From Streptosporangium sp. NBC_01495 (GTDB lineage Bacteria; Actinomycetota; Actinomycetes; Streptosporangiales; Streptosporangiaceae): a DNA stretch of 64,000 nt. The notes under the pieces were generated by a model. It saw only the letters and a list, made by a program, of their open reading frames with translations. It was not told where the DNA came from and did not search any database. Positions 50,729-60,366 of the stretch are shown here, in pieces (the stretch's first letter is position 1; each line of letters starts with the position of its first letter). The stretch is taken from assembly GCF_036250735.1 (NCBI RefSeq), contig NZ_CP109430.1:992001-1056000 (forward strand), read 5' to 3'. The position numbers were made by a program, and so were the translations under genes.

Positions 50729-51963
50729 GGCCGGGCCGCCGCCTTCCCCGGAAGGGTCTCGTACATGCGGGCCGCGACCAGCAGGCCGGAGGCGGCGGTG
50801 AGCGCGGTGACGGTCCAGGCGACGGAGGTCAGGCCCCACAGGTCGGCGACCACCCCGGCCAGCAGCGCGCCGACGGCGAAGCCGCCGTCACGCCACAGCC
50901 GGTAGACGCCGATGGATCGGGCCCTCCACGACGGGTGGGCGACGTCACCGATGACGGTGAGAAGCGTCGGGTAGACCAGCGCGGTGCCCACCCCGAGGAG
51001 CACCTGGGCGGCGGCCCATACCGGGAAGGTGGAGCCCAAGGCCACCGCGGCGATGGCCACGGCCTGGACCAGCATGCCCGCGGTGATCAGGTGTTTGCGG
51101 CCGACCCGGTCGGACCACCAGCCGGTGAGCATCTGGCCGAACCCCCAGACGGCCGGATACAGGGCGGCCAGCACGCCGATCTCGGCGACGGACAGGCCCC
51201 GGGCGGCGAAGATCAGCGGAAAGACGCCCCAGGCGACGGCGTCGTTGAGGTTGTTGACCATGCCCGCCTGGCTGGCCGCCGACAGGGCGCGGTCGGTGAG
51301 GGTGGTATGCCGGAAGATCTGCCGGACGGTCAGGTCGGACCGCTCGTGTCCGGCCGCCTCAAGGCGGGCGTGGTCACGGGTCTCCCGTACGGCCAGCACC
51401 GACAGGCCGAGGCCGAGGGCGGCGTAGGCGGCACCGAGCAGGAACGGCACCGGGCGCAGCCCGTAGGCGCCCGCGAGATACCCGGTGGCCAGGGCGGTCG
51501 CCGCGACCGCGACGTAACCGGCGGCCTCGTTGAGTCCCATGGCCAGGCCCCGCCGCTCGGGGCCGGTCAGGTCGATCTTCATGATGATGGTCGTGGACCA
51601 GGTCAGTCCCTGGTTGACGCCGAGCAGTACGTTGGCCGCCACGATCCAGCCCCAGGAGGGGCCCCAGGCCAGCATCGCGGGCACGGGAAGCGCGACGAGC
51701 CATCCGGCGACCAGGACGGGCTTGCGGCCGTAGCGGTCGGAAAGCGTCCCCGCGAAGAGGTTGGTGACCGCCTTCACCACGCCGAAGGCGAGGATGAAGG
51801 TGAGCACGCCGCTGTAGGCGGCCAGGTGGAAGGTCCGCTCGGCCAGCAGGGGCAGCACGGTGCGCTCCTGGCCGAGCATGCCGCCGACCAGTGCGTTGAC
51901 CGCGACCAGCAGGGTGAACTGGGAGAGGTTGGCGCGCAGCCCGAGCCGTAGGGGGGTGCTCAT
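50725..51963 (-). CDS. MFS transporter
   Basis: A 412-residue protein with about 12 hydrophobic segments, motif A loops GTLSDRYGRKPVL and GWWSDRVGRKHLI, and a central charged loop. The ATG at 51963 has GGAG nine bases upstream; an upstream in-frame TTG exists at 52002. It resembles drug/metabolite exporters. It converges on the SARP gene at the right edge of the phosphinate cluster, so it may belong to it or be independent. Confidence 0.8.
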   Translation of the reverse strand: MSTPLRLGLRANLSQFTLLVAVNALVGGMLGQERTVLPLLAERTFHLAAYSGVLTFILAFGVVKAVTNLFAGTLSDRYGRKPVLVAGWLVALPVPAMLAWGPSWGWIVAANVLLGVNQGLTWSTTIIMKIDLTGPERRGLAMGLNEAAGYVAVAATALATGYLAGAYGLRPVPFLLGAAYAALGLGLSVLAVRETRDHARLEAAGHERSDLTVRQIFRHTTLTDRALSAASQAGMVNNLNDAVAWGVFPLIFAARGLSVAEIGVLAALYPAVWGFGQMLTGWWSDRVGRKHLITAGMLVQAVAIAAVALGSTFPVWAAAQVLLGVGTALVYPTLLTVIGDVAHPSWRARSIGVYRLWRDGGFAVGALLAGVVADLWGLTSVAWTVTALTAASGLLVAARMYETLPGKAAARP

Positions 51964-52277
51964 GCGGTCTGCTCCGGAATCCGCGGTTCCTGAGGTCGTC
52001 AAGGTTCACGGTGCTCGAAGTGCCTACCCGAGGACGGCGGGTCCTAAGCGCGCGAAGCGGGCCGGCGGTCCGCGGCCGGCCGCGACGACGGCTTGTTCCT
52101 CCGGGCTCCCCGGCGGGAGGCGACCTCGGGCCCGAGGATCTGGCCGGGCTCCCGGCTCGCGATCCTCCCCGCACCACCCGCCTGCCGTTCCTCGGCGCGC
52201 TCGTACCGGTGCTCGTGCGACCTGCGCGTTTCGCGCGGGGGAGCAGCCGGAAGCGGCGCCCGGCGCCCGGACGACCG
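51964..52277. other. GC-rich spacer with no recognised gene
   Basis: About 310 bp between the MFS start and the GntR stop. Frames present on both strands are unlike known proteins; only the likely promoter of the MFS gene is expected here. Confidence 0.45.
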
Positions 52278-52952
52278 TCAGGCGAGGGCGCTGCGGAGCC
52301 ACTCCTCGACGCCGGCGATGTGGACCGTGGCCCAGGCCCGCGCCACCTCCGGCTGCCGGGCGCCGATGGCGTCGCAGATCGCGGTGTGCTGCTCGCGGGT
52401 CTTCTCCAGGGCGTTCTCCTGGGTGAGGCCCCGCCAGATCCTGGCCCTGGTGGTGGGTCCCGAGAGGCTGTCGATGAGGGAGCACAGCACCGCGTTGCCC
52501 GAACCCGCCGCGATGCGCTGGTGGAACTCCAGGTCGTTGGCCACCAGCTGCTCGACGCTCGGATCGGGAGGCAGCTCGTCGAGGATCTTGCGCAGCTCGG
52601 TGACCTCGGACTCGGACATGTACGTCGCCGCCATCGCGGTCGCCGCGGGCTCCAGGATCCGCCGGACCTGGAAGAACTGCAGCACGGTGTCGTCCTGGTG
52701 GAAGTCGACCACGAACGACATCGCGTCGAGCAGGAGCCTCGGCTCCAGGCTGGTCACGTACGTGCCGTCGCCCTGGCGCACGTCCAGCACGTTGATCAGG
52801 GCCAGGGCTCTGACGGCCTCGCGCAGGGAGTTGCGCGACAGGCCGAGCCGATCGGCCAGGTCGGCCTCCTTGGGCAGCCTGCTGCCCGGGGCGAGCTCGC
52901 CAGACAGGATCATCTGCTTGATCTTGTCGATAGCGGCGTCGGTGACCGCCAC
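52278..52952 (-). CDS. FadR-type GntR transcriptional regulator
   Basis: A 224-residue GntR protein. The N-terminal winged helix (about residues 5-70) has LSGELAPGSRLPKEADLADR and LSRNSLREAVRAL. A C-terminal FCD ligand-binding helical domain contains NDLEFHQRIAAGSGN and EQHTAICDAI with metal-binding His residues. A perfect 15-bp palindrome lies 25 bp upstream. A 13/15 match to it sits in the promoter of the L-fucose operon 37 kb away, so that operon is a candidate target. It is downstream of and on the same strand as an MBL hydrolase gene. Confidence 0.88.
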   Translation of the reverse strand: MAVTDAAIDKIKQMILSGELAPGSRLPKEADLADRLGLSRNSLREAVRALALINVLDVRQGDGTYVTSLEPRLLLDAMSFVVDFHQDDTVLQFFQVRRILEPAATAMAATYMSESEVTELRKILDELPPDPSVEQLVANDLEFHQRIAAGSGNAVLCSLIDSLSGPTTRARIWRGLTQENALEKTREQHTAICDAIGARQPEVARAWATVHIAGVEEWLRSALA

Positions 52953-52976
52953 TCTGCACCGTCCTCAGGTTGCGCC

Positions 52977-52991
52977 AGACATCCGATGTCT
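52977..52991. promoter_or_regulatory. Perfect GntR-type operator
   Basis: AGACATC-C-GATGTCT is a perfect palindrome with seven-base arms, overlapping the stop codon of the MBL gene and lying 25 bp before the GntR start. Autoregulation is inferred. Confidence 0.65.
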
Positions 52992-54002
52992 ATGAGTGTA
53001 TGGCGAATCGGACCGGATCCACTCCCATCACACGGCGGATGATTCCGCGAACCTCCAGCGTGCGCAGGTGGGCCGCGGCCTCCCCCGCGGCCATCCCGCG
53101 CAGCACGGCGGGGAAGTCCTTCCAGGGGCGGTTCCAGGTCATGCGCCCGGCGACCTCCCAGATGGTCAGCGGTTCCCCCGCCTCGGCGAGCAGGTCGGCC
53201 AGCCGTCGGAGCTTCTCCTCGTGGTGGACGTGGATCTCCGTCGCCCGAGCCGCCGTGTCCTGAAATATCCATTCATGGGCGGGTAGGGCTTCAAGGTGTC
53301 CCAGCCCCTTCACCTTCTCCAGCGACTCCAGGAAGTCGCTGAGCGGATCCACGTCCGCACGGTCGAACGGGTAGATCCCGATGTGCGGCGTGATGGCCGG
53401 CAGCACGTGGTCCCCGGTGAAGATCCGGTCGGCGTCCTCCAGGTGCAGGCAGACGTGGCCGGGCGTGTGGCCGGGCGTCCAGATCGTCCGGAGCGTGCGC
53501 CCCGGCAGGTCGATGAGGTCGCCGTCGGTGAGCACACGGTCGGGTACCGCGGGCGGCTGCGGCCGGTTCCCCGTCACCTCCTCCACCTCGACGGCGCCCG
53601 CTCCCGCCCGGCGCAGCATGTCGGCCTGGAAGTCACGGTGCGCGTCGCCCTGGAAGTCCCGCATGAAGCCGATCAGCGCGGCGTCGGCCTCGTGCATGGC
53701 GATCCAGGCGCCGGACTCCTCCCTGACCTGACCGGCCAGCCCGGCGTGGTCGGGATGGAAGTGGGTCACGACCACCCCGCGCACGTCGCGGACGTCCATG
53801 CCGACCGCCCCCAGCCCGTCGCGCAGCGCCAGCCACGCCTCGGGGGCGTTCCAGCCCGCGTCGACCAGCACGGGACCGGCGGGGGACTCGATCGCGTAGA
53901 CCAGCGTGTAGCCGAGCGGGTTGCCGGGGATCGGGACGGGCACGCTCCACACCCCGCCGCCGGTGTCGAACGGGCGCTGCTCGCTGTACGGCCTGCGACG
54001 GG

Positions 54003-54009
<7 letters not shown>
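52990..54009 (-). CDS. Metallo-beta-lactamase-fold hydrolase
   Basis: A 339-residue MBL-fold protein with the metal motif THFHPDHAG (about residues 82-90), TPGHTPGH and FTGDHVLP. Its C-terminus carries a winged-helix-like tail (LTIWEVAGRMTWNRPW). Such proteins act as thioesterases, lactonases or glyoxalase-II-like hydrolases; the substrate is unknown. Location downstream of a FadA5-like thiolase suggests a CoA-thioester or lactone in steroid catabolism. The TTG start at 54009 has AAGGAG eight bases upstream, and this start region is duplicated. Confidence 0.83.
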
Positions 54010-55375
<1,366 letters not shown>

Positions 55376-55396
55376 CTAGTCGCCTTCGGTAGTGAC

Positions 55397-55410
55397 TGTA
55401 ACGGGTTCTA
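55397..55410. promoter_or_regulatory. KstR operator upstream of the thiolase
   Basis: TGTAACGGGTTCTA matches TnnAACnnGTTnnA at every fixed position. It lies between the KstR-like gene and the thiolase, with a TACAGT -10-like sequence (minus strand) overlapping it. Confidence 0.65.
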
Positions 55411-55453
55411 GTTTCAGGTGGAAGGAGCGGCGGGGTTCCCGCGTGACGGGACC

Positions 55454-56056
55454 TCAGGCGGAGGGCTGGAAGTCGACGAGCAGGCGTTCGGCGGCGATCT
55501 CGATGCGGCGCTGGATCTGCTCGTACGTGCGGCGGCCCCTGAGCATCTCCATGAGCTCGTGCACCCAGACGCTGGACAGCGAGCCCGCGAGGGCGAACTG
55601 CTCCTCGGTGGCGGTCTCGACGGTGAGGTCGGCTCCGGCGACGCGGAGCAGCAGCCCCGCCATGCGGTCGCCGAACGGGATGTCGACATCGGCCATGATC
55701 AGCGAGCGGATGAGCGCGTCGGCGAGCTCGGGCTCGCGCATCAGGCCCCGGGTGGCGCGCATCAGGACGTCGACGGCCCGCCCCGAGGCCGTGGCGGCGT
55801 TGGGCGGGCGGCGCTCGATGCTGGTTTCCAGGAGATCGATCTCCTCGCCGACGACGGCGACGACGAGATCCATCTTGGAGGGGAAGTATCGGTAGAGCGT
55901 GCCGAGCGCGACCCCGGCACGCTCGGCGACGGTCCGCATCTGCATCGCCTCGACGCCGCCCCGCGAGGCGAGGGCCGCGGCGGCCTGGACGATGCGCTTG
56001 CGCCGCTGGTGCTGGCTTCTGGTGCGGACGCCCGTGGACGCCGACTCGCTCTGCAT
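55454..56056 (-). CDS. kstR: TetR-family repressor, KstR-like
   Basis: A 200-residue TetR protein. The DNA-binding domain (QRRKRIVQAAAALASRGG, MQMRTVAERAGVALGTLYR, YFPSKMDL) is strikingly like mycobacterial KstR, including the QMR and LYRYFPSK segments. KstR represses cholesterol uptake and degradation genes until a steroid CoA-thioester binds. The ATG at 56056 is preferred because GAGGGGG lies upstream and the length equals known KstR (about 200); ATG 56161 is a longer, possibly leaderless alternative. KstR-type sites flank it on both sides. Confidence 0.87.
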   Translation of the reverse strand: MQSESASTGVRTRSQHQRRKRIVQAAAALASRGGVEAMQMRTVAERAGVALGTLYRYFPSKMDLVVAVVGEEIDLLETSIERRPPNAATASGRAVDVLMRATRGLMREPELADALIRSLIMADVDIPFGDRMAGLLLRVAGADLTVETATEEQFALAGSLSSVWVHELMEMLRGRRTYEQIQRRIEIAAERLLVDFQPSA

Positions 56057-56161
56057 GCCGGATGCCCCCTCGGTCGTGGCCGGATCGGCGTCGCTCGGAG
56101 CGTGCCTGCCGGTCCGGTGCGGGGCGACCTGCGTATCGGTGGTCACATGCGGGGTGCGCAT

Positions 56162-56175
56162 GAGAACACGTTATC
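56162..56175. promoter_or_regulatory. Degenerate KstR-type site near kstR
   Basis: AACACGTT (56165-56172) keeps the AACnnGTT core but not the outer T and A. It overlaps TAACGT (minus strand), a plausible -10 box for kstR, so autoregulation is possible. Confidence 0.4.
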
Positions 56176-56296
56176 TGATTTCCGGATACTCCGATGGGTT
56201 ACTCGCCAGTCACAAAGATGCCCCGTGCTTACATGGCATATGCGCTGCGGCGGTTATGCGATGACTTATTGCGATTGGCTGGCTCTGGACACAGAA

Positions 56297-56310
56297 TAGA
56301 ATCTGTTCTA
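56297..56310. promoter_or_regulatory. KstR operator of the igr-type operon
   Basis: TAGAATCTGTTCTA has perfect 5-bp arms and matches the KstR consensus with one change (AAT for AAC). TTGCGA and CAGAAT with a 17-bp spacer place the expected transcription start inside it, 45-55 bp before the first gene. Confidence 0.65.
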
Positions 56311-56354
56311 CTTTCCGGAAGGGTGACGCGGCCGACAGAAACCCTGGAGCGCCA

Positions 56355-57440
56355 GTGGACTTCAATCTCGACGAGACACAGACCGACCTGCGCGACCTCG
56401 CGGTCGACCTCCTCGGCAGGGAGGTGACCCCGGCCAGGCTCGAAGCCCACGAGAAGGGGGGCGCGTCCTACGACGCCGCACTGTGGCGATCCCTGGCCCA
56501 GGCGGGGCTGCTCGGCGTCTGCCTGCCCGAGGAGGCCGGAGGCGCGGGGCTCGGGCCGGTGGAGATGGCGGTCGTCCTGCGGGAGATCGGCGCCCACGTG
56601 GCCCCGGTCCCCGCCGAGCAGAGCCTGGTCGCGGCGCAGGTGATCACCAGGTACGGCTCCCGGGAGCAGCGCGAGGCGCTGGCCCCGCTGGCCGACGGTG
56701 AGATCTCGCTGGCCGTCGCCCCCTCAGAGCCGGGCCGTGACCTCGGTGCCCCGCCGGTCACGACCGCCCACGAGGACGGCGCCGGATGGGTGCTGGACGG
56801 CGCCAGGGGCACGACGCCCTACGCCGCCCAGGCCGCGAGGATCCTGGTCCCCGCTGCCACCCCCGCCGGGGTCGGCCTGTTCCTGGTGAACCCCGCGGAG
56901 GCGGGCCTGCGGCCGGTGCCGACCTCCACCGGCGAGCCCGCCGCCGCGCTCACCCTGGAGGGGACCCCCGGCGAGCTCGTCGGGGCCCAGGACGGTACGG
57001 CGTCCGGCGGCCTGCGGAGACTGGCGCTGGCCGGGAACATCGCCGTCACCTCCGGCGTGCTGGCCGGGGCGCTGGCGCTCACCACCGAGTACATCAGGAC
57101 GCGCAGGCAGTTCGGCCGGGCGCTGGCCGAGTTCCAGGCGGTCACCGTGCAGATCGCCGACGTCTACATCGCCGGGCGGGCCCTGGACGTGGCCGTGTGG
57201 TCCGGAGCGTGGCGGCTGGCCGAGGGGGCGGACGAGGAGGCCGAGGCGGACCTCGCCGTCGGCGCCCTGACCGCGGCCGACCAGGCGCTGCGGGCGCTCT
57301 ACACCTGCCAGCACCTGCACGGCGGGGTCGGCGTGGACGTGACCTACCCGCTGCACCGCTACTTCGCCTGGGGCAAGCACCACGCCCACCTGCTGGGCGG
57401 GGTGGAAGCCCGGCTCGACACGATCGGAGCGCTCGTCTGA
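56355..57440 (+). CDS. fadE28: Acyl-CoA dehydrogenase subunit, FadE28-like
   Basis: A 361-residue acyl-CoA dehydrogenase with the flavin-binding RTRRQFGRALAEFQAV and the C-terminal CQHLHGGVGVDVTYPLHRYF. In the mycobacterial igr operon FadE28 and FadE29 form an alpha2beta2 enzyme that desaturates the 3-carbon cholesterol side chain CoA ester. Order and adjacency match that operon. GTG 56355 follows GGAG. Its stop overlaps the next start as TGATG. Confidence 0.88.
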   Translation: MDFNLDETQTDLRDLAVDLLGREVTPARLEAHEKGGASYDAALWRSLAQAGLLGVCLPEEAGGAGLGPVEMAVVLREIGAHVAPVPAEQSLVAAQVITRYGSREQREALAPLADGEISLAVAPSEPGRDLGAPPVTTAHEDGAGWVLDGARGTTPYAAQAARILVPAATPAGVGLFLVNPAEAGLRPVPTSTGEPAAALTLEGTPGELVGAQDGTASGGLRRLALAGNIAVTSGVLAGALALTTEYIRTRRQFGRALAEFQAVTVQIADVYIAGRALDVAVWSGAWRLAEGADEEAEADLAVGALTAADQALRALYTCQHLHGGVGVDVTYPLHRYFAWGKHHAHLLGGVEARLDTIGALV

Positions 57441-58594
57441 TGCTGATCGACCTGACTCCCGACCAGAAGAGGCTCCGCGACGAGCTTCGCGAGTACTTCC
57501 GGTCGTGCCTCACCGCGGAAGGACGCGCGCGGATCTCCGCCGACCCGTTCGGCCACGCCTACATGGAGCACTGCCGCGCTCTCGGCCGCGACGGCAAGCT
57601 CGGGCTCGGCTGGCCCAAGGAGTACGGCGGCGGCGGGTACGGCCCGCTGGAGCAGCAGATCTTCGCCAACGAGATCGCCCGCGCCGAGGTGCCGTACCCG
57701 ATCATCACCGTCCAGACCGTCGGGCCCACCCTCATGCAGTACGGGACGGCGGCGCAGAAGGAGTTCTTCCTGCCGCGCATCCTGGCCGGGGAGTGCCACT
57801 TCGCGATCGGCTACAGCGAGCCGGGGGCGGGCACCGACCTGGCCTCCCTACGCACCACCGCGGTCCGCGACGGCGACCACTACGTCGTCAACGGGCAGAA
57901 GATCTTCACTTCGGGCGGCCACTACGCCCACTACATCTGGCTCGCCGCCCGCACCGACCCGGACGCGAAGAAGCACCGCGGGATCACGATGATGATCGCC
58001 GACTGCTCCGACCCCGGCTACTCGTGGACCCCGATCATCACGATGGACGGGAACCACCACACCAACTCGACCTACTACTCCGACGTACGGGTGCCGGTGG
58101 ACATGGTCGTGGGGGAGGAGAACAAGGGCTGGGACCTGATCGTCAACCAGCTCAACCACGAACGGGTCACGCTCGGCCCGGCGGGCAACATCGCCCACAC
58201 CTACGACCGGTTCCTGGCCTGGGCCCGCCGCACCGGCACGATCGAGGAGCCCGCGGTCCGCAGGGCGCTCGGCCAGGTCTACGCCTACTTCCGGACGAAC
58301 GAGCTGCTGAACTGGCAGGTCGCGGCCAACATGGACCTCGGCTGGCTGGGCGCCCCCGACGCCTCGGCCACCAAGGTGTACGGCTCCGAGCGGCTGCAGG
58401 ACGTCGGCAGGATCGTCGGTGAGGTCCTGGCCCGTTTCGGCGACCCGTCGGACCCGGACACCGCGGACCTGATGGAGCGCGTGGACCGCGGGGCCAAGGG
58501 CGCGCTCGTGCTCACCTTCGGCGGCGGCGTCAACGAGGTCCAGCGCGAGCTCATCGCCATGCTCGGCCTGAGCCTGCCGAGGCCGCCCCGATGA
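57440..58594 (+). CDS. fadE29: Acyl-CoA dehydrogenase subunit, FadE29-like
   Basis: A 384-residue acyl-CoA dehydrogenase with GYSEPGAGTDLASLRTTA (FAD/substrate site) and VNGQKIFTSGGHYAHYIW, typical of the FadE29/FadE27 group. It pairs with the upstream FadE28-like subunit. The mature complex would desaturate 3-oxo-4-pregnene-20-carboxyl-CoA. It is translationally coupled upstream and overlaps the next short frame by four bases. Confidence 0.88.
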   Translation: MLIDLTPDQKRLRDELREYFRSCLTAEGRARISADPFGHAYMEHCRALGRDGKLGLGWPKEYGGGGYGPLEQQIFANEIARAEVPYPIITVQTVGPTLMQYGTAAQKEFFLPRILAGECHFAIGYSEPGAGTDLASLRTTAVRDGDHYVVNGQKIFTSGGHYAHYIWLAARTDPDAKKHRGITMMIADCSDPGYSWTPIITMDGNHHTNSTYYSDVRVPVDMVVGEENKGWDLIVNQLNHERVTLGPAGNIAHTYDRFLAWARRTGTIEEPAVRRALGQVYAYFRTNELLNWQVAANMDLGWLGAPDASATKVYGSERLQDVGRIVGEVLARFGDPSDPDTADLMERVDRGAKGALVLTFGGGVNEVQRELIAMLGLSLPRPPR

Positions 58595-58674
58595 CCACGA
58601 TGACCGAGACGCCCCCGCTGCCCCCGATGTCCTTGAGGCCCCCGGGGCCTTGGCACCCGAGGTCGTCCCGATGA
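58591..58674 (+). other. Short coupled reading frame between fadE29 and chsH2
   Basis: A 27-codon frame begins at ATG 58591 (overlapping the fadE29 stop as ATGA) and stops at TGA 58672-58674 (overlapping the chsH2 ATG). The 18-base start ATGACCGAGACGCCCCCG occurs at 58600 and again at 58671, 71 bp apart and out of frame. It looks like a partial duplication of the chsH2 start rather than a functional gene. Confidence 0.6.
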
Positions 58675-59867
58675 CCGAGACGCCCCCGAGGACCCCGGCC
58701 CCCGAGGCCGCTCCCGCACCCGCGACGAATTCGGCGCCCCCGGCGGCTCCGGTGGCCCCGGCGTCCGCCTCCCCGCACGAGCGGCTCACCGCCCTGGTGG
58801 AGCGGCGGATCGCCGAGGGCGAGGTGCTCGGTGTCGCGGAGGCGGACCCGGTGAACATCCCGATGATCCGGCACTGGACCGACGCCATGGGCGACGCCAA
58901 CCCGCTCTACACCGACCCCGAGGCCGCCGCCGCCGGGGTGCACGGAGGGATCGTGGCCCCACCGGCGATGATCCAGGTCTGGACGATGCCCGGTGTGGAC
59001 GGGAACAGGAGGAAGCGGGCCGGCACGCCGGTCGACGCCGTCCTCGCGATGCTGGACGGCGACGGCTACACCGGAGTGGTCGCCACCAACTGCGAGCAGA
59101 CCTACCACCGCTACGTGAGACTCGGCGAGTCCCTGGTCCCGGCCACCCGGCTGGCCGGCGTCACCGGCCCGAAGCGGACCGCGCTCGGCGAGGGCTACTT
59201 CGTCACCTGGAACGTCACCTGGTACGCCGACGGCGAGGCCGTGGCCGACATGCTGTTCCGGGTGCTGAAGTTCCGGCCCAGGGAGCGGGAGGGGGAACCG
59301 GGTAAGGAAACGACCGCGACCGGTGAGGGCGGAGCCGCGACGAGCGGGAACGGGCTCACGCCCACGGAGAACGCCCCTCCGAAAAACCCGTCCGCTCAGG
59401 ACCCGTCCGCTCAGGACCCGTCCGCTCAGGACCCGTCCGCGACGCCAGGAGACGCGTCCCCCCGCACGCCGTACCCGCTGAGGCCCGCGATCAACGCCGA
59501 CACCGCCTTCTTCTGGGAGGGCGTCGCCGCGGGCGAGCTGCGGATCCAGAAGTGCGCCGACTGCGGCGAGCTCCGTCATCCTCCGGGGCCGGTCTGCCCC
59601 TCGTGCCGCTCGGCCGCCCGCACGTTCGCGACGGCGAGCGGCGAGGGGGAGGTCTACAGCTACGTCGTCCACCACAACCCGCAGGTTCCGGGACTCCGGA
59701 CACCTTTCGTGGTCGCCGTGGTGGAACTGCCGGAAGGTGTGCGGATCGTGGGCAACGTGGTGGACTGCGCCGCTTCGCGGGTGGGTATCGGTATGCCGGT
59801 GCGTCTGACGTACCGCCAGATGGACGACGAGCTGATCCTCCCCATGTGGGTCCCCCTGGAGGCGTGA
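58671..59867 (+). CDS. chsH2: ChsH2-like protein: MaoC-like hydratase domain plus DUF35 (OB-fold) domain
   Basis: A 398-residue two-domain protein. The N-terminal hot-dog (MaoC-like) domain (about residues 35-210) has NIPMIRHWTDAMGDANPLY. The C-terminal DUF35 domain (about 270-398) has a rubredoxin-like zinc motif CADCGELRHPPGPVCPSC. In mycobacteria ChsH2 pairs with ChsH1 as a steroid enoyl-CoA hydratase, and its DUF35 domain docks the aldolase Ltp2. The linker contains three exact 15-bp repeats (PSAQD, 59387-59440). ATG 58671 is used; it is coupled to the short upstream frame. Confidence 0.88.
   Translation: MTETPPRTPAPEAAPAPATNSAPPAAPVAPASASPHERLTALVERRIAEGEVLGVAEADPVNIPMIRHWTDAMGDANPLYTDPEAAAAGVHGGIVAPPAMIQVWTMPGVDGNRRKRAGTPVDAVLAMLDGDGYTGVVATNCEQTYHRYVRLGESLVPATRLAGVTGPKRTALGEGYFVTWNVTWYADGEAVADMLFRVLKFRPREREGEPGKETTATGEGGAATSGNGLTPTENAPPKNPSAQDPSAQDPSAQDPSATPGDASPRTPYPLRPAINADTAFFWEGVAAGELRIQKCADCGELRHPPGPVCPSCRSAARTFATASGEGEVYSYVVHHNPQVPGLRTPFVVAVVELPEGVRIVGNVVDCAASRVGIGMPVRLTYRQMDDELILPMWVPLEA
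59387..59440 (+). repeat. 15-bp coding repeats in the chsH2 linker
   Basis: Three exact tandem copies of CCCGTCCGCTCAGGA plus a partial fourth encode repeated PSAQD residues between the hot-dog and DUF35 domains. Confidence 0.9.
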
Positions 59868-60277
59868 TGCGGACACTTACCGACGACGAGGTGCGGGTCG
59901 GAGCTCCGCTTCCCGAGCTCGCGATCGACCTGAGCCCCACCGTGGTCGTGTCGACCGCGCTCGCGACGATGGACTTCACCCCCGTCCACCACGACGTCGA
60001 GGGCGCGAGGGCGCAGGGGTCGAAGGACATCTTCCTCAACATCCTGACCACCATGGGTCTCGTCGAGCGCTACGTCACCGACTGGGCCGGACCCGAGGCG
60101 ATCATCCGTGGCATCAACGTCAAGCTCGGCGTCCCCGCGTACGCGGGCGACAGGCTGGCCTTCACCGGCAGCGTGGTCGCTCACGAGGACGGAGAGTTCA
60201 CCGTCGAGGTCCGCGGCGGGGTCAGCCTCGGCGACCACGTCTCGGGCACCGTCAGGTTCGCCCTCCCCGCCCGCTGA
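59867..60277 (+). CDS. chsH1: ChsH1-like MaoC-family hydratase subunit
   Basis: A 136-residue single hot-dog domain. It keeps TMDFTPVHHDVEGARAQGSK, equivalent to the catalytic Asp/His region of MaoC hydratases. It would form the heteromeric hydratase with the ChsH2 hot-dog domain. The ATG overlaps the chsH2 stop (TGATG) and has GGAGG upstream. Confidence 0.88.
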   Translation: MRTLTDDEVRVGAPLPELAIDLSPTVVVSTALATMDFTPVHHDVEGARAQGSKDIFLNILTTMGLVERYVTDWAGPEAIIRGINVKLGVPAYAGDRLAFTGSVVAHEDGEFTVEVRGGVSLGDHVSGTVRFALPAR

Positions 60278-60283
60278 CCGCGC

Positions 60284-60312
60284 CCCGCCGGCCGCGAAAA
60301 GCGGCCGGCGGG
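60284..60312 (+). terminator. Intra-operon hairpin between chsH1 and ltp2
   Basis: Perfect 12-bp arms CCCGCCGGCCGC/GCGGCCGGCGGG with a GAAAA loop, followed by three 8-9 bp repeats of ACGCGGTA (60320-60345). It could attenuate expression of the downstream gene or stabilise the upstream mRNA. Confidence 0.6.
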
Positions 60313-60366
60313 AACGGGTGACGCGGTAACGCGGTAACGCGGAAACACAGAAAGGCCCTCACCACC

